Source: Ostrinia nubilalis
Taxonomy: Eukaryota; Arthropoda; Insecta; Lepidoptera; Crambidae
Direction of reading: 5' to 3'
Length of the DNA stretch: 64,000 nucleotides
NCBI RefSeq assembly: GCF_963855985.1
Contig: NC_087104.1
Span: 12,710,001 to 12,774,000 of the forward strand
In this document: positions 12,002 to 24,532 of the stretch, piece by piece
Position numbering within the stretch: the stretch's first letter is position 1
How the letters are laid out: each line of letters begins with the position of its first letter
Notes under the pieces: model-generated
Told to the model about the DNA's origin: nothing
Databases searched by the model: none
Seen by the model: only the letters and a program-made list of their open reading frames with translations
Made by a program: the position numbers and the translations under genes

Positions 12002-13136
12002 TAGAGATGGGCCGACTAGTCGCCGACTAGTCGGGAAAGCCGACTATTCGGCAAAATCTGCCGATTATAATCGGCGCTTTTCAAAATTAAATATGTGAAT
12101 GAAATACAACTCTTATTTACCAAGATGATTATGAGGTAGACCAAGGGCGTTTATCTAAACCATTTTTGACTGCAAAAAATCAGTAAAAAGTGGTTTCACC
12201 TGATTTAACATTTTGGTAATCAGTCTAAATTCATCAGATAAGAAGCGTTTATTTGCCAGAATACAGGTTATAAAGTTCTTACAAAAAAATTAGTACACGT
12301 ATTCAACCTGCATGCAGGTGTGCATACAAAGTTAAGATTTGTTAAAATTACCAGGAAATCATCAAAAATGTGTAAAGTTTATGTAGTTTGTCCAAAATTA
12401 TGACACTTTTTTTTCGGGGAAAATATACATGGAATTGCATACCTATCCTGCGGGGAAGTGGTAGATTATGTACGGCTCCTCTCATCGGAAGGATGAGGAA
12501 TACCCACATAAATAACCCCTGAGATCGCCTTAGTGTGAAGATCTATGGAAATCCGGACAAAGCCATCAACTATCACAGTCCGTCCCGGCAATTGCCCACC
12601 TGTATGGCGGGTCCTGCCTATCCGACGGTGGTGGTAGTCCGTGCTATGCAGGCGGGGGTACCCCACGCCCCCAGCTCGCTGACCATCACCGTGGAGGGTG
12701 GAGAGGAATCAGTGGGCCTAGGATGCGTGCCGCGATAAGCGCAATTTTGCCCATACATTTTGACTTCGATAAGTAAGAATAAATATCACGGAGGGCATCC
12801 TATTAACCCAGCAGGAGGCGATCATATTGTCACCTCCTCTGACCCCTCCGCCGTCGAAAATTATGACATCTACTTTAGGTACTGTTAGGTGATTGTAATG
12901 TTGCTTTTTATTTTTTCTCATATTAAAGAAATCTCATTTCTCAAAAAGTTATATTTAACTCTTTAGAAATCTAGATATTCATATTTCTTTGAGAAAATCT
13001 AGATAATTTATTCTTCGGACAAGTAGGTATTAGAATGATCGGCAGTGCCGATTAGTCGGCCGACTAATCGGCAATTTGAAAACCGATTAGTCGGCTAGTC
13101 GGTTAGTCGGCAAAGACCATAGTCGGCCCATCACTA
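12002..13136. mobile_element. hAT-type non-autonomous element with 8-bp target duplications
   Basis: The ends are TAGAGATGGGCCGAC and GTCGGCCCATCACTA, 14 of 15 bases complementary. Both ends continue into arrays of 'gactagtcgg'-like words. The flanks carry an exact 8-bp duplication, GTAATAAT, at 11994-12001 and 13137-13144. Eight-base duplications and a short TIR are the hallmark of hAT transposons. There is no transposase. Internally 12440-12860 is a GC-rich block ('cggtggtggtagtccgtgct' area) unlike the AT-rich arms; this looks like captured or nested sequence. The small ORFs in it (12466-12666 and 12535-12738) are unrecognised. Confidence 0.9.
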
Positions 13137-13922
13137 GTAATAATACATAACAATATGTATTTACATAGACAATCTATTTTAATCGCACTTGTAAACAAGC
13201 AACAAATAAATTAATCATTGTCGTTAATTGCACTATGTTGTCAAGCAATCGTGGTTTGACAGAAGGGACTTTAGGTATATTGTCCTTCCACTAGCTGGTT
13301 CTTATCTGTGCAAGTTTCTCAAAGCATTGGGGTAGAGTTCCACAGACAACCATGCCACAAAAATGCAAACTCTTTTAATAAAATGTACGCCATAATAAAT
13401 AAATAAATAAAAAGAAAATATTTTCAGACAAAAACAGTCCATATTTTGTTAGTAACAGTATCTTAAAATCTATGTTATTAGGGTTAGTCACAATGTTCTT
13501 AGAAATATGTTAGTACGAGTAGTACAGCATATGGGTTTGACAAACTTTAATATATTTATTATGGACGCTTTATTGGTTTACATGCCTAATGTGTAAGACC
13601 ATAAACGGCTGAGTCCAGCCTCTCAGCAATCATTTCCAGGATTCCATTCCCACTTGTCCTCATAATGTCTTCGCTCAACCAAGGAATCCTAAAGCTCAGT
13701 TTTCAGTCTCATATGAAGAAGTATGAAACTAAACTCAAAGCTCAGATTTGTCTGAGGATCGTACCTATTCATAAATTGAACTCTATTTAAATAGAGCCTA
13801 TATTTAGGTCTGTGGTTAGTGATATTTCAATATTCAGAACATTTTGTCTGACTTGATAGGACATTCAATTCAGCCTATGTAATTTTGAGAGTCCTTGAAA
13901 TAAACACCTACTTTATTCATAT
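13137..13922. other. No gene seen
   Basis: AT-rich unique-looking sequence; nothing supportable. Confidence 0.5.
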
Positions 13923-14122
13923 ACTAGCTGACCCGGCGAACTTTGTTCCGCCTTAATGGCAATAAATAAGCAGACTTTTTTTTTATTTCGAACGGGATAA
14001 AAAGTATCCTATGTCCTTCTCCTGGCTCTAACATACCTCCCTGACAATTTTCAGCTAAATCGGTTCAGCCGTTCTTGAGTTATAAGTGGAGTAACTAACA
14101 CGACTTTCTTTTATATATATAG
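13923..14122 (+). mobile_element. CTAGT-ending interspersed repeat, copy 2
   Basis: Starts 'actagctgacccggcgaac' and runs through 'ttgttccgccttaatggcaa' to a 'tatatatatag' end. It is the forward counterpart of 148-335. Confidence 0.65.
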
Positions 14123-14217
14123 ATTTTCAAATTTTCGGAGTAATATGCGTGACAATAACCTTAATGGTATAGGGGTGGGATATTAAGAGTTCCCATTGCG
14201 AAATAATAATCGTTTTC

Positions 14218-14830
14218 AACCGACTTCAAAAAAAGAGGAGGTTCTCAATTCGACCCGTATGTTTTTTTTTTTTTTTTTTTTCTATGTTTGTTACGCGATA
14301 ACTCCGCCAATTATGAACCGATTTGAACAAATCTTTTTTCGGCGTATAGGTAATACCTCAAGGGTGGTCCCATTTAAATTTAATAATAAAAAAAACAACC
14401 CCCAAGGGTGGAAAATTGGGGATGAACTTTTTTATACGCAATATCTCCGCCGATTATAAACCAATTTGAACGATTATTTTTTTGTTAATAGGTATTATCA
14501 AAAGGGTAGTTTCATGCGAATTTGAAGAAAATATTTTACCCCCAAGGGTGGAAAATTGGGGATGAACTTTTTTATACGCAATATCTCCGCCGATTATGAA
14601 CCAATTTTTTTTGGTCTCAGTGTACTGCCTACCTTCAGTGGTAACATCAAGGTAATAATTAGTTAACTAAAAAGCAAGAAATAAGTAAAATTTTATAAAA
14701 AAAAATAAAACCGACTCCAAAAAACCTACACTAAAACGTAGAAAAATAATTACTAATTACCTACTTATTTATTAGGACGAATTATTAATATTTATGTATG
14801 TATACCATGATTGATACTTTTGGAGTCGGT
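14218..14830. mobile_element. Interspersed repeat with 'ccgacttc' ends and internal tandem copies
   Basis: It begins 'aaccgacttcaaaaaaagag' and ends at 'tttggagtcggt', a short inverted pair. Inside, a module of about 165 bp containing 'caagggtggaaaattgggga' and 'atctccgccgattat' occurs twice exactly and once diverged. A 23-base poly-T lies near 14259. A fragment of the same family is at 9960-10015. Confidence 0.65.
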
Positions 14831-15938
14831 GCAGCCAAACTTTACATGTTTCATAATCTTGGAGAAAATTTTACTTATTGACTGTACCAATGCGCGGATC
14901 CAGCCCTTACATGAAATGAAACGGTTATGTGCGAGATAATTATTAAAGGCTTAAAGATTAGCCAGATTGTATTAACACTAACAAAGAGAAAGTGCCTATT
15001 TGTTTGCTTGGTTATTTGACTGGAATTCGTAAACCTTGACTACAACATTCTGTATTAAAGTAGACTAGCACTCGAGAAAAAAATCCTAAAAGTACATAAT
15101 GTAGTCGCTTTAGAGAAGACTTTTTAAGTACTAATGTAATGTAATGCACGATTTCTAATTACATATTACGCTCTTGCTCAAATTAATTTTTGCCCCCAAT
15201 GATATTAGAATCCGCAACCGCATCTGTTTATACACGGGTACATGAACCACCAGGCTTGGCAGCTGTCGCCGTTCCCATAGCTTTTAATTATTAATAGATT
15301 GTTACCATGTACACATTATTAAACACCAATTAAACCATAGCCATGTCGATGGGAGCTGTCACTTTTTCCTCGTGCTGTTCGCTATTTCCTTGAGGAAATG
15401 TAATTATTCCTAAAAACAGCTTAGCTACATGCAATATGTGACAAGTTAGTAGTCTGCTAAAACTATTGAGTAGACTTTGAAATCTTTTTTACTGGCAATA
15501 AGCCCCAAAACCGCATAAAAGTATCCCTATTATAATTGCAAACTACACATGTTATGTACCTACTATCCCGATGGTAACAAACTGTCATCCACACAGGTGG
15601 GGCAAACAAAATTGACCTTGAAAAAGCCTTCATTAATAGTTACACAAAACGCCACTATTACCAGTCACCAGTTACCAGTTGGATAGGCGTTCCCTGGGTG
15701 GGCACCTGGATACTGGATAGCGATTGTTATACTCGTGTTCAAAGAAAGGTTTTGCGGCATTAGTAATGAATGTACGTCAGTCGTTGAGAATCGCCTTTTG
15801 TTTGCCACATTGCTAACTCCCACGGTCTCTTCGGGGCTATAAAGGTATATTCATAATAAGACGGGGCGTGAGGAGTGGTGTGGTGGATGTTATTCTGCTT
15901 GGAGACGACTGGACCCTCGTCATAGTCCATAATTGGTT
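14831..15938. other. No gene seen
   Basis: AT-rich sequence without recognisable features. Confidence 0.5.
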
Positions 15939-16073
15939 CATCATCATCATCATTTCAGCCACTGAAACGTCCACTGCTGAACATAGGCCTCCCCCAATGA
16001 CTTCCACATCGCACGGTTGGTAGCAGCCTGCATCCAGCGCCTTCCTGCTACCTTTATCAGGTCGTCGGTTATT
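15939..16073 (-). mobile_element. LINE 3' end, ATG-tailed
   Basis: A CAT run followed by 'cgtccactgctgaacatagg' and 'ggtagcagcctgcatccagc'; reverse orientation. Confidence 0.8.
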
Positions 16074-16179
16074 GACTATTTTATGACATAATTGGTTATT
16101 GACAAACAAATATTTAATTAGGAATTGGCCCCGTGGTTTTCACTACTATGTGCTTTTCTGGTATCGTTCGTTAGTTTGT

Positions 16180-16242
16180 TCGTTTCAGCCAAATGACGTC
16201 CACTGCTGGACAAAGGCCTCCCCCAAGGTTTTCCACAATGAA
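16180..16242 (-). mobile_element. LINE 3' end, second subfamily
   Basis: 'gttcgtttcagccaaatgac' followed by 'ggacaaaggcctcccccaag'; truncated after about 60 bp. It sits about 110 bp from the preceding LINE end. Confidence 0.75.
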
Positions 16243-16651
16243 TGTTTTTATGGTATAATCGATAATATAGTAGGTTTCATTAACATAGTGTCCAATAGTT
16301 TTTTGTAATAGAGTAACAATAATCCATCCATTCTCACGAACTTTTGCGTTTGCAATAAGTAAAGATTATTTAAAGATTAGTAGATTCTTTGAAGATAATA
16401 GTAAAAGACACAACACGCCCCGCAAACGCCCCGTCTTCGTGTGAACATACCTTTATTATTCTTTGTCCTGTATTGCGGAACAATTGCCTCAATATTTATA
16501 AAACACGCTATCTCAAATGCAATCAGATTAGTGATTAATAACGCAAACGGGTGATTCATTTGATTAACTTTCACTGTTTCATTTCATTACATAGGTGGAA
16601 GAGACCACGATGATTTCGATTAAACTGATTTAGATTCTATTTAAGTACTTA

Positions 16652-17745
16652 TGTGTAGTCAGCGTCAAAGGAGAATGAGCAAAATGGTCTATGAGCGGCC
16701 AACAACGAAATAGATATGAAATGAAAGTACTATTACTAAGGACTAACTTTTACTATGAACGTAACATTGCAGCTCATTTAGAAAAAAAAATACACATAGG
16801 TAAAATACTTAGATAATAAGTGCAAGAAAATGTGCAAACCCATTGTAAGTATAAAATAATTATTAACTAACATTAGTTTATGTATTCAAAAGGAATTCAA
16901 AACGTCAGCATACCATTTACAAGACTAGCCTATGTACCTACATTAAATGTATTAATGTATAATAATGTACAGTGTGTCCTGATGACGGCAATAAAATATC
17001 CTCGTCTTGATGTCTAGCCTATGTATATTAAATGTATTCATCTATTTATTTTTTTTGACATTTTACACTGCGCCACTAGCCCCAAACTAAGCAAAGCTTG
17101 TACTATGGGTACTAGACGATGGATATAAACATACTTAAAATGCTTTTTTTTTTTGTAAATACATATATTATATTATACATAGTAACACCCAGACCCGTTA
17201 CAGAAATTAAAATTCATCATTTCAATTTCTGCCCGGCCGGGAATCGAACCCGGGACCTCTCGGCATAGTAGTCCGTTCTGAACCGCTACACCAAACGGCT
17301 GACATAATATAATTATAGCACTGAGTTTTGATGACGTTATCATTATTATTATTTTTGGAGATGTTTGTCAGTGTTGAAAATAAATGTATAGATAATATAT
17401 TGAAGTAAACAAGTCATTTTATATTATTTCCTTAGTTTTTAAAACTAAATCTTAGTTATTAATAAGCTAAATCACAGGCTTACATATCTAAAATAAAAAT
17501 GTATTTAATTCCATTAATAATTACACTACAGATATAAAACTTCTTGAGGGTGATTGTAGGGTGATAGTAAACCAAAAAAAACAAAAATTGTTCCTGGCCG
17601 CTGATAGACCAAGCGCCGTACGATTTTGCCCATTCTCCTTTATTGGAACACTCAAAGTACCCATAAAGTTCGCAAAATGTCTTTGTTACAATTGGAATAA
17701 GGTTGTGTTCTCAACTTTTTGCCCACTTTGGGTGCTACGAACTAT
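16652..17745. repeat. Inverted repeat pair around a SINE
   Basis: Left arm 16655-16700 ('aaaggagaatgagcaaaatg' and 'tctatgagcggcca') is complementary to right arm about 17585-17642 ('gattttgcccattctccttt' and 'ggccgctgatagacc'). The right side continues into a module shared with 39945-40055. The SINE at 17040-17303 sits between the arms. Probably a degraded non-autonomous DNA element, but no target duplication is clear. Confidence 0.45.
17040..17303 (-). mobile_element. tRNA-derived SINE
   Basis: On the minus strand the head carries an RNA polymerase III A box (TGGTGTAGCGG, 17283-17293) and B box (GGTTCGATTCC, about 17238-17248). The body continues through 'gtacccatagtacaagcttt' to a T/A-rich tail near 17041. 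The 3' part matches the copy at about 41157-41410 on the other strand. The head lacks a matched acceptor stem, so it is a SINE and not a tRNA gene. Confidence 0.85.
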
Positions 17746-18845
17746 TTGAATAATACTAAGCCTGAGTCTAAATAACTATTTTATGCCTTTGTGTGACATG
17801 AATCTTGAGATCAGGTGTTAACCGCCTTGCTAGTGTAACATAGTGGCTAATGGACTTGCCAGAACAGGGATACAGGGGGTAGTGCCGAATCTATATTTGC
17901 TTGTCTAATACATAGATTATGCTGCCGCGCAGGTTATAGATTTTCAACCCAAAAACTTGTCTCTTGACACTTCACGTTTTGACTTTTGATTACTTAAAGA
18001 CTTGACACTCAAGAGTGATTGGTTTGGGTGATTGGTCTCTTACTTTAAGTATAAAGAACCCAAGAAGATATCCGGAATCTAGAGTTCAAAAATCTATCTA
18101 TATTTATGTACCCATATAAAGCCTTCTTATAAAAGAACTGACACGCTATGACGGCAAACTTACTCTAAACTTGGCAAGCGCAGTTTAGTAATTTCAGCAG
18201 TATGCTAAAAGCTGACCAAAGAATTATCTAACAATCTTCTGAACCTTGAAGTGTCTTAGTAATTTTCTCAGGTTCCTCAAGAGGATTACACTGAGAATCG
18301 TGGTAATACCGCACTCTGTATGTAATCCGCTTAATTTTGTACCTTGCCTTTTGCCCTAGAAGGCGGATTCTTAACGGCATCCCAAGAGAAAAGTGTGATT
18401 TTCAAGATAAAAGGGCCCTCAAAATTGGCTGGGATAAGGCAAAACAAAAAGCGACATTTATTTATTAAAGGTGTTTTAGATTTAAGAAAAATGCGCAAAC
18501 CACTTAAAGAAGAATAAGACTGAAACAATTCTACGAACCTTTTTAACCTAGCTCCACGAACAATGGGCAAACCACCGAATGCGGAAAGATTACACTCAGA
18601 TGCTTGGTTTAAACCGCAATAAGATTTACATCAGGTTTGCGCAAATGCGATTGCATTCCAAGATTTAAAGATAGTAGATCACATTTAATATGGAAATAAA
18701 AGCCATTTTGCTGTCGGAAAATCAAGCGTAATTCCCGCATTTTGTTCCCAGAAATGTCAGTCTTGATCTACGCTACTAATCTGTCCTAACCAGTGAGATT
18801 GAGCTGAAGCTGATATAATTTTCTTCTTTTGTGTGGGTTGTAATA
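17746..18845. other. No gene seen
   Basis: No coding exon, RNA or clear repeat recognised. The 79-residue minus ORF at 18331-18570 has no motif I know. Confidence 0.5.
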
Positions 18846-18984
18846 ACTGATGACGACGACATCACAAAGGTAGCAGGGAAGCACTGGACGCAGGCCGCTA
18901 CCAATCGATCAACATGGAAAGCATTAGGGGAAGCCTATATTCAGCAGTGGACGTCCTATGGCTGAAATGATGATGATGAATAAC
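18846..18984 (+). mobile_element. LINE 3' end, ATG-tailed
   Basis: 'caaaggtagcagggaagcac', then 'gcctatattcagcagtggac' and 'tgaaatgatgatgatgaa'. Confidence 0.8.
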
Positions 18985-19481
18985 TGATGTACACTAACAT
19001 CTTAACGTTAAACAAGATCTGACTATTGTAAAATGTACTCGAATGTAACAATCTGCATGATTCAGTGCCTCATGTTCAACAAACAAAATATAGCTATAGC
19101 TGTTCCGTGAAATGGTGATAAAATCACTGTGAAAACTATTGTTTCATTGGAAGCCAAAACTTTTAGAATAGTCCGATAATAATCGTAGATAGCCAGTATT
19201 TATCGCGCGATTGGCCGCATTCGGCCCGTAATACTACTGAGTTATGTTAATCCCAAGTTGGAATGTTCCGCAGCGTGAAATTGTCTCATTCGCCCCGGTC
19301 CACTTCAGCGTACAATTTGAACTATCTAGCACGACTCATAGTCGTTAGGGATTCTTCCAGAAGCGATCGCAATCTAAAGGATGCAGTTCAGCTTCCTGAG
19401 TTAGTATTGCACGCCAAACGCATTTTCATATTGATATTATCTTGTCAGTTAGCAGTTCTACGTTCTATCGTTCGTTTCGTT

Positions 19482-19555
19482 TCAGCCAAATGACGTCCAC
19501 TGCTGGGCAAAGGCCTCCGCCAAGGATTTCGACAAGGACCGGTCCTGAGCCACCC
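19482..19555 (-). mobile_element. LINE 3' end, second subfamily
   Basis: 'cgtttcagccaaatgacgtc' and 'ggcaaaggcctccgccaagg'. Confidence 0.72.
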
Positions 19556-21148
19556 GTTCTATACTCTCATGAAACTCGCGTTCATAATATTAAAGGAATT
19601 AAATTCATTATCCCTTCTTCAATGTCGTTAGAACATCTTTTAGAGCTTCAAATGCAATTAGGTTTGGTTTTAGTATTTCGTATAGTTTTATATTCAACAA
19701 ACAAAGTTACTTCTGCCTGTTGCGTTACAAAATTAGTCTGTAGGTAGGTACCTGTCTGTGAACTTATGGCAGTAGCTAAGCAACAGTGCTTACGTTCCAG
19801 TCATTGGACTATGTACCTACTCTGTAAGCATTTTCTTTGAAAATCTAAACACTGGCGCTCCTCCTTTATGCTGTGTCAGTATTTTCAGCTATATTATCGT
19901 TGTCACTGACTTCAGCATCTCTGTATGGATGATTAGATCCCAAAGTCCCGAATCGGCTTTGAATTTGAATCCAGCAAATAAATAAAAACTTAGTAGGAAG
20001 CCCTGTTGGAACAACTTCTACAAACAGAACTACTAAGTAACATATTAAACTTCTAATCACGACAGAACAGAGAACTAATAAAGTAACAATATTCAAAAGT
20101 GGGCGATAAGGTCACGCTAAATTCTTAAAGGTAAAGAAAAGGTCAAAATAATGATACAAAGAACCAACTACTAGCTTATTCCGCAAAGTAAATTCAAAGC
20201 GTAGGTAGTACTCTTATCTCAGTACACTAAACTAATCCTTTCAAGTGAATAAAACATCGGCATTTGCGAAAAAAGATATCGAAACATAAAGATAGGAAAT
20301 ACTTGGTTTGGAATCCAAAATGGCGTATATGCAAATGCGATTCAGAGCCTTATATGTGAGAAATTAAAAGCCAGATTTGAATAAAACAGATTGTCCGGAC
20401 GGGATGTTGGCAAAGGGAAATCCGGGTATTTTCTGGTTATTTCAGAATTAGCGAAATGAACGCGATAATCTTTTGACCTTGCGTTCAGGATTTTGGGCAG
20501 TAGGTATCTCTTAATTATTTTATACATGTTTTCTTTAATAGAATCTACTAATCAAGGGGTCTAAAAACTAATACATCATCGTTTCAATATAATTTCAGGC
20601 CAACGTAAATACATAAGTACTATCCTAGGCTATTTTGCTCGGCACAACCTAATTTTTAACTAAGCAAAGCTTTTTTGTAAATATGTAACGTATCTACGTG
20701 TATATTTACATAGAGACGTACATAATACAGAAATTCGGGTATTGTGGAATATCACATGTCACACACGCCATAGAGTTGTGCGAACAATACTCTCATTTTT
20801 GGTTACACGTTCATTTATACTGCGCATTTTCCTGTAAATATTGTATGCGGATGCATTATTTATTGCGTGAAACTTTGCATGTAGAGTCGCTCAACAGTAT
20901 TGAACTTTATTGTTACTAGCAAAAGATCTCAATAACAAACGACCCGCAAATGTAGCTCCACAATGCACAACTTTGTCGTCGATCTCGGTTTGCCTTTGAC
21001 CTTTTCCCTATAAATAACATGTAGGCTTGACGTTTAACCCTTTTCGCAGAGCACAATACAGTAATGCTCAGCCGACAGCGGTGTTTGAATTGAACCAAGT
21101 TATTTTTGTTACCATTTACTCGATACACGTGCCATTTAGCTCGATTAA
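19556..21148. other. No gene seen
   Basis: 20655-20670 carries a short 'actaagcaaagctttt' word shared with the SINE body. Otherwise no supportable feature. Confidence 0.5.
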
Positions 21149-21264
21149 TGCCCGTTTTCGCCGTCAATCCCTAATTTTTAAGTGACCCCTATGAAAACAA
21201 AATTAATATTAATTGTTATCATAGGGGTCACTTAAAAATTAGGGATTTATGGTGAAAACGGGCA
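21149..21264. mobile_element. Palindromic MITE, TWA target (copy 1 of 3)
   Basis: A near-perfect hairpin: 'tgcccgttttcgccgtcaat' at the left is mirrored at the right by 'ggtgaaaacgggca', with 'aagtgacccctatg' mirrored by 'cataggggtcactt' inside. TAA flanks both ends (21146-21148 and 21265-21267). Two relatives sit inside the ORP9 exon F array at 60110-60225 and 60980-61093, each flanked by TTA. A 3-bp TWA duplication fits PIF/Harbinger-type MITEs. Confidence 0.9.
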
Positions 21265-21515
21265 TAAACCTAGCATGTGTAGGGGTCCCGTATCTATAAC
21301 TATGTAGATTACATTCGTTTACATATGAGTATTAAACGAAACTACATATTCCGAAAAGCCTTTCGTTCACATCGTCAGACCCGAAATAGTTTTCTCGTTT
21401 CAAGCCAATTGAAACATTCGATTCTCTGTATTCTCATCAATAATATTCAATAGACAAAAACCTTATTACATCTTCCAAAAGGTACTGTCTCGAATAAATT
21501 GGTCACGAGACCAGC

Positions 21516-21640
21516 AGGGTTACTCCGAAAAATGCTATCCGAAATTTCGAATATTGCCATCCCTCTCACGCAAAACGAGTAGTCAGCATGAGTGACGGTG
21601 ACAGACAGACCCGAAACTACGAAAATAGCAGTTTCTCGAT
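21516..21640. mobile_element. Relative of the MITE that splits exon copy E3
   Basis: Shares 'gttactccgaaaaa' and 'gctatc', 'gccatccctctc', 'cagcatgag' and 'gacccgaaac' in the same order with 57868-57998. The right terminal repeat is degraded here. Confidence 0.7.
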
Positions 21641-21869
21641 CCATCACATGTTTTCAGAACCAATATCAATTTCCCACGAATTTCACTCGCATCGATCATC
21701 TATCCCGTTTTCAGTTACAAAAACCTTACATAATACAAGAGACAATCGCCTCGGAATGTTTTGAGTTTAACTAGTTCAAGCAAATGTAGAACCTAAACAG
21801 CTGGACAATGTGCTGACAATGGAGTAACAGTGCAAGTGATGACTGAGTGATAGACTGGTGAACGACACA

Positions 21870-21922
21870 ATGTTCCGCGCGCTCACTAGTAGGAGGTGGT
21901 CTTTGCGCCGAGACAGCGAAAG
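21870..21922 (+). CDS. OSBPL9: Candidate alternative first coding exon of the ORP9-type gene
   Basis: An ATG at 21870 opens 17 codons (MFRALTSRRWSLRRDSE) and ends with AG before a strong donor, AAAG|GTGAGA, at 21923. It leaves two bases, which is exactly the phase needed to join the acceptor at 43407, where the first base completes a serine codon. The peptide is basic and arginine-rich, unlike the PH-domain start of full-length ORP9; human ORP9 is known to have a short form that lacks the PH domain. The link rests on phase match and good splice sites only. The intron would be 21.5 kb. It could instead be the start of another gene or a chance match. RNA-seq junction reads would decide. Confidence 0.45.
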
Positions 21923-24167
21923 GTGAGACAAAATAATAATATGTTATTTACTAAAGTATCACACATTTATGAACTGCTGGGTCTTTGAAAATTAAGTTAT
22001 TTATCATGTTGCTGTAGAAGAAAACATATTATTTTGTGCTTAAATCATTTATTTTACGCCTTCACCGGTACCAAGATGCCACATCATTTTACAATTCCCG
22101 CAGCATGATTCAGCAGCAGATGTCGAATTTGTGTGATGTTCCATGGTTCCAGAAAAATACAATGGAAAATCTCACCGTCCCGCATTGCATGGGAAATCTC
22201 ACGACCCCGCAATGCATGGAAAATCTCACCACCTCGCACTGCTCCCCGTAACATTCTACGGCAACACGCTTAACGTGATCCTTCTTTAATGATTCTCTTG
22301 TGATTGTGACTTGGACAAGATTTTGCAAGTAATCTTATGCTTATAATGCTTAGTCACCAATTCAGAAGAAAATGAACAAAAATTCATACCCGTAGAAACC
22401 GCTTTGTCAAAAAATCGCAAAGGTCATATAAAGCCTTCGAATGAAGAACACTCGTCCAAAAATCAATTAAGCAAATTCGACCCAATTACGTTACCTTTCG
22501 GAGCACGTTTCGAGTACGTTACGCACGTACATAATCACGTAATACGGGTCTACGGTCACTTTGGAACAAGAATGTTCATTACTCGAGTATTTTGGTTGGA
22601 CTCGTCAGGTATATACGCCATCTGAATGATGCAATTATTTCTGCCGAAAGCGTCGAGAGCCGGGCTTAGTTTCAAAAATATTTCAAGTGCTACGTAGATG
22701 ACGTAGGGCTGCCTTCATGTAATCTTTTGTAATTAAAATGAGTTCCATGGGAGTATAAAGTTGAAAAGAAAAAATCTTTCATGATGCTTATGTTTTTGTG
22801 CGTGAATCCTCCGACGAAAACATTATTTATTAAAGCCTCTAGCTGCCTATCACATAAAAGTCTAAGTAAATAGCTTTGCCCAAGCCATGTCTATCAAATC
22901 ATATGAAAACTGAAAGCCACTCTAACATCTCGCTGCACAACATAACATAGTCGTACTTGGGAATAGGTCAAAAGCCACTTCAAAGTGCTTTCATGATATC
23001 GTTTCTTCCACCATTTATGTCTTATTTCTTTGTAAAACCTTTTGTTACCTTTACTGAAGTGGCTTTTACTGCAGTCACTGCTTTCAATCGCCCACGCCCA
23101 ATACATTAAATGTTCTCTTTGCTTAAATAAAATTGTTCATTTCTAGACTTTGCTTAAATAAAATTATATTGACTAACGAGGGAAAGCCATTATCACCCCT
23201 AACGCGTGTCCCTTGGCTTTGCACGGCTTAAGGCCGGGTAACAGAGAAAATGGCGAAAATGAGGTTTTCATTTTTCATTTTTGAGGTACTAAACAGTAAA
23301 ATAAAAGGCTAAGATTTTTTTTGGGCATAGTTGAGGATATTTTCTAGGGCTATTAACGGATGGAAACACGATTTGATGAAGTTGACTCGATAGAATAAAT
23401 TCCCAAAGTTACCTCTATTCGTTCTCTAATAATGGTTTTATTTTTAAAATAAGCGATTTGAGATTCTGAATCTTTTACTAAACTAAAGTTCAGAAATAAC
23501 TTGAGGGCTTTTAACGGATGAAATTTTTATATTGCGTCTTATTTAGTTACTATGTTAAAAAATGTGGAAAAAATCGCCCATGACGGCTTGGACAATCTCA
23601 ATCAGTCGCGCGGTGGCGCTTACGGAGGACGGACGCGTGCCAGTTTTTTGGCCGTGACAGTTCTCGATATGTCAATATTTTTGACAATGATGACTTTGAT
23701 GAGTCACAGTATAATAATACCAGTGTTACTGGAGAAAGCTAAAATTTTTGATAATTAAGAATTCTGAATTTTGTCTACCTATTGAAATTTAAATCGTTGG
23801 CATCCTTTTAAACTAAGACTCTACTCATGATACATTCCTCAAATATGAGACAAAACCAATGAGTTAAAATTACATTTTAATAGTACCTACATACAATCGT
23901 CTTCACTCTTTAGAAGAGCACACTGACACAAATAAATAATAAAAAATTGGGTCAGTGGGTCAAATATAGGGGCAGCTGCACGTCACTGAAAGACGATTCT
24001 GTTTACTCGGCATCTGGACTGGAGAACATGAATCCTTGCTTACAGATGCAGATGTAAATAGAGTTATAATTGGACAAATTTTACATGAAATGTTTAACAG
24101 AACTCAGTTAAAAGACACATACATGGAATACCAATAAGGTTGCGGAGGGAAAGCTACCTATTATAAA
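21923..24167. other. Putative intron; one short tandem repeat
   Basis: The only structure is the 27-bp tandem repeat at 22161-22247. 23220-23760 contains two similar passages around 'gggcttttaacggatg' and 'ggctattaacggatgg', suggesting an old duplication. No exon is supported. Confidence 0.45.
22161..22247 (+). repeat. 27-bp tandem repeat (three units), open in one frame
   Basis: Three units start at ATG codons (about 22161, 22188 and 22215). They encode nine-residue repeats of the form M-(E/G)-N-L-T-(V/T)-(P/S)-(H/Q)-C within an open frame 22036-22251. The units differ mostly at third positions, but the frame has no recognised domain and no splice context, so I list it as a repeat and not a gene. 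Confidence 0.6.
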
Positions 24168-24532
24168 CTAGCGGCCGCCCGCGACTTCGTTCGCGTGGAC
24201 CTCGTTTTACCCCCGTTAGATATGATGTTTTACCTCATTTTACCCATGTTGATAGATGGCGTTTCACGGTTTCCCCCGAATGAATATTTACGAACGTCAT
24301 ACCGTAGTTTGTCCAGTGCTGTAGATTTTAACCAATGACGATAGATGGCGCTTTTAGACACGACTTATTTATTTATTGAAATTTATTTGCCACATATCGT
24401 CATAAGGTTATAAACAATAATACTGTAAAGTTTCAACAAAATCCGTTCAGTAGTTTTTGCGTGAAAGAGTAACAAACATCCAGACATCATGACATCCAGA
24501 CATCCAAACTTTCGCCTTTATAATATTAGTAG
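24168..24532 (-). mobile_element. CTAGT-ending interspersed repeat, reverse
   Basis: Starts 'actagcggccgcccgcgact' and ends 'ataatattagtagga', the typical termini of this repeat class read in reverse. Contains the 'aaaatccgttcagtagtttt' block. Confidence 0.7.

Noticed and set aside
17228..17303. tRNA gene on the minus strand (A and B boxes)
   Set aside because: The acceptor stem does not pair and the sequence continues into a dispersed body shared with 41157-41410; it is a SINE head.
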